In this document: in pieces, positions 62,227 through 64,000 of the stretch
Layout of the letters: every line of letters begins with the position of its first letter
Position numbering within the stretch: the first letter of the stretch is position 1
NCBI GenBank assembly: GCA_020723105.1
Contig: DYJL01000002.1
Location: 1 to 64,000 of the forward strand
Length of the DNA stretch: 64,000 nt
Reading direction: 5' to 3'
Source of the DNA: Nitrospira japonica
GTDB taxonomy: Bacteria; Nitrospirota; Thermodesulfovibrionia; UBA6902
Position numbers and translations under genes: made by a program
The notes under the pieces: generated by a model
The model's input: only the letters and a program-made list of their open reading frames with translations
The model's database searches: none
What the model was told of the DNA's origin: nothing

Positions 62227-63620
62227 AGTTTCATCCGTGCTCCCTCTCTCCATGCTGTAATACGATCATCAGGATTGTTCGCGACAGCTTGCATAGCAGA
62301 TATATTTTCTATAAATGACTCTGCCGCCATCGCTCCATCCAATTTACGCAACAGGCGTCCTGCAGTAATGAGACGGGTTGCCCGACAGCGATCATCGTAC
62401 TCTATTGAACAACCTGGAGGAGTTTGTTCAATATGGCACCCTCCGGCGCATGTGTGGCGGCAGAAGCACCTGACACAACGCGGTTTGGAATCCAGAAGGC
62501 CAGCAATAGCATCAAGTTTCTCTTGTTCGATCACGGGCCCGGACACCAGATCCATCCGCCCTACCACCGGATCAAGCCCACGACTCTTCCAACGCTTAGT
62601 TTCAAGATAACAAGCTGTCAGTAGTCCCTCAGGATTTAGCATTAACGTCCCCCGTCCCATAGGACATGAGGTATCGCGAGGACTACACAACTCCGACGGG
62701 CCGTGGACAACGTTGACACCATAAGATGCCACCAGTGTTTCTGCTTTCAATACACCTGCAGCAAAGCGGTAGGGATCCGGAGGATTCAATCCGGCAATCT
62801 GCGACGACCTGTTCGGAACCATCATCTCGAAACAAAGAACATCGAACTCGAACTCCGAGCAGAAATGAGACGCAATGGCCGTCATTGAGTCTACGGAACA
62901 ACTGGTAACGCACGTCCGCAAACTCACTTCGATGGGGAACCGGCTAAGTTGGCGGATGTTAGCCGCAATGGTAGAGTACGTGCCACGGCCATCAGTATGC
63001 CGGCGATTAATATCATGAACCGATTCGCCTCCATCTAACGAAATGACAACGCTGTCCATATAATCTCCGATCAATGGAATCACTGTAGTATCAAACAGCC
63101 CGTTAGTAGTGATCTCAAACCATGGGATTAAACCTGTTCGGGCACAAACCATGCGGGCATAATGCACAACGGCTTCTACACATGGCCGAGCTATCAGCGG
63201 CTCACCGCCAAAGAAGTGAATACGCAGCACGGCTGGCAACTCGGAAGATCGTTTGGCTACAGTATCATCAATCAGCCTGATAGCCAGAAGGGGATCGAGC
63301 GTTGTTCCGTTATTGTCTGTCTTGCCAAAATCACAGTAGACACAGTGCATATTGCAAGATCGGGTTGGTATGATGACTAATTTATCCTGTCCCGATGGGG
63401 AGTGGTCGGAAGACCCCTGTACCTCCACCAGATGCCGCCAGAGATCTTGTATAGTTTCAGAGGCAGCAGTATCACCAACTGCGTATTTTGCCACAGCATC
63501 AACGGCCGCGCGATTTACCATTGCACTTTTCAAATCGTGTGAAGATACAAGCATCCATTTCTCATTAATGGGTATTGCATAGATAGCTGCCGAAATATCA
63601 TCAAAAGCAGAATCCCTCAA
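62223..63620 (-). CDS. Radical SAM/SPASM peptide-maturase-type protein
   Basis: A 465-aa protein from TTG 63620, overlapping the preceding stop in TTGA and preceded by GAGGTG; a longer frame from 63686 would overlap the Cys-rich upstream gene by 70 bp. The SAM motif is TRSCNMHCVYCDFGKTD (C-x3-C-x2-C), followed by FFGGEPLIARPC and SLDGGESVHDINRRH. C-terminal SPASM Cys lie in LCSPRDTSCPMGRG, TACYLETKR, RCVRCFCRHTCAGGC and CSIEYDDRC. The N-terminal 75 residues (AIYAIPINEKWMLVSSHDLK) may be a recognition domain. It is the first intact enzyme of the minus-strand cassette. Confidence 0.9.
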   Translation of the reverse strand: MRDSAFDDISAAIYAIPINEKWMLVSSHDLKSAMVNRAAVDAVAKYAVGDTAASETIQDLWRHLVEVQGSSDHSPSGQDKLVIIPTRSCNMHCVYCDFGKTDNNGTTLDPLLAIRLIDDTVAKRSSELPAVLRIHFFGGEPLIARPCVEAVVHYARMVCARTGLIPWFEITTNGLFDTTVIPLIGDYMDSVVISLDGGESVHDINRRHTDGRGTYSTIAANIRQLSRFPIEVSLRTCVTSCSVDSMTAIASHFCSEFEFDVLCFEMMVPNRSSQIAGLNPPDPYRFAAGVLKAETLVASYGVNVVHGPSELCSPRDTSCPMGRGTLMLNPEGLLTACYLETKRWKSRGLDPVVGRMDLVSGPVIEQEKLDAIAGLLDSKPRCVRCFCRHTCAGGCHIEQTPPGCSIEYDDRCRATRLITAGRLLRKLDGAMAAESFIENISAMQAVANNPDDRITAWREGARMKL

Positions 63621-64000
63621 GGGTTCACCTCGTTCCTTTGTCCGTTCTTGTAGACTCTTACATTCAACATCCTCTGCTTGTCCCAAATTTCATTACAATT
63701 TCCCCACTTGGTGGAAACCCATGCCTTATCGGCTGCCTCAACTATCATAGCTTCCATAAGCATCCGATTCACCAGGCACCGGAAACTCCCCCCCTCATAT
63801 TCGCGAAAAGAAGACGACTCGACGGACTCCTCCAACTTACAACGGTCGGGACAACCAAACGTGCACTGGCAACTGCACAGGCAGTTGTAGCAACCAATCG
63901 GCCGTTCGGAGCAACGGATGATCAGGGAACGGATATATTCCTTATCAATCCGGAACATCCTGCGGGCCGAATCAAGTGATCCGATCTGCACTCGTCGCCG
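63617..64000 (-). CDS. Cys-rich protein running off the window (partial)
   Basis: The frame is open from the window edge to TGA at 63617-63619 (128 codons); a GTG at 63991 is only a nominal start. Residues just after the edge include a dense cluster, CYNCLCSCQCTFGCPDRC, with alternating C-x-C and C-x2-C spacing that resembles the tails of the WD40 proteins. The rest (YEGGSFRCLVNRMLMEAMIV, STKWGNCNEIWDKQRMLNVR) has no family I know. The stop overlaps the radical SAM start (TTGA). It may be a precursor or a Cys-cluster protein; its N terminus is missing. Confidence 0.6.
   Translation of the reverse strand, partial: RRRVQIGSLDSARRMFRIDKEYIRSLIIRCSERPIGCYNCLCSCQCTFGCPDRCKLEESVESSSFREYEGGSFRCLVNRMLMEAMIVEAADKAWVSTKWGNCNEIWDKQRMLNVRVYKNGQRNEVNP

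Noticed and set aside
61968-63686. Longer starts of the two minus-strand SPASM genes and of the 85-aa PqqD-like gene
   Set aside because: They overlap upstream genes by tens of bases, while the closer starts have proper RBS spacing or stop/start overlaps.

Overview
This window looks like a Gram-negative, probably anaerobic bacterium of moderate-to-low G+C. The envelope genes support this: apolipoprotein N-acyltransferase, an LPS-type heptosyltransferase and an outer-membrane barrel protein. The mix of paired DUF507 genes after rpsR, an ADP-forming acyl-CoA synthetase, type 1B PyrD with PyrK and a heme-sensing GGDEF/EAL protein reminds me of Nitrospirota or deltaproteobacterial-type lineages. 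That assignment is inference; no taxonomic marker is complete here.

Layout. 1-310: the last ~120 nt of a 23S rRNA, preceded by non-23S sequence and not followed by 5S. 363-7037 (minus): queF, a GT2 enzyme, a 48-aa membrane protein missed by size cut-offs, a GT-C membrane glycosyltransferase, a frameshifted TPR gene, an outer-membrane barrel and a CESA-like glycosyltransferase. 7235-8987 (plus): rpsF-ssb-rpsR and two DUF507 genes. 8990-17219: lnt, tRNA-Phe, an orphan GlnQ-type ATPase, an M20 amidohydrolase, recN and a c-heme GGDEF/EAL protein. 17350-21708 (plus): heptosyltransferase, DUF3108, ugd, tpiA, secG. 21717-27108 (minus): purN, a DUF2283/DUF4258 pair (DUF4258 frameshifted), purM, rnc, fabF, acpP, fabG. 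27169-36907: a MITE-like repeat, radical SAM and glycosyltransferase genes, SAM hydrolase-type gene, pyrD-pyrK-greA, ettA, a YhiN-type flavoprotein and maf. 36956-37468: a degenerate contractile-injection-type AAA domain. 37762-44143 (minus): a coherent amino-acid/2-oxoacid oxidation operon (E1alpha, E1beta, E2, ADP-forming acyl-CoA synthetase alpha and beta, Leu/Glu-type dehydrogenase). 44180-44344: second MITE copy. 44401-51646 (minus): the de novo pyrimidine operon pyrR-pyrB-pyrC-carA-carB.

The accessory, most novel part is 51,994-64,000. On the plus strand are two homologous Tat-exported WD40 beta-propeller proteins. Both end in the same cysteine-rich tail with repeated C-x-C units, and the second is translationally coupled to a radical SAM/SPASM enzyme. 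A 201-bp block, perfectly identical in both copies, covers the Cys tail and the start of the radical SAM gene; in copy 1 that radical SAM gene is a 42-codon remnant. A repeat-built lipoprotein sits between the copies. Convergent to this, on the minus strand, is a tightly overlapping cassette: a Cys-rich protein running off the window edge, a radical SAM/SPASM enzyme, a PqqD-like protein, a second radical SAM/SPASM enzyme, a second PqqD-like protein, a GT-A-like protein, a 65-aa protein and a B12-type radical SAM enzyme of the RiPP-maturation family 1 (rSAM_ocin_1) type. Three intact genes and the remnant start with TTG inside a TTGA stop/start overlap. I read the whole block as a peptide- or protein-tail modification island of undescribed type. 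Its product and chemistry are inferred, not shown.

Repeats also deserve attention: two 165-bp MITE-like copies, a long inverted repeat upstream of fabF, and simple repeats translated in frame inside pyrK, carA and pyrC.
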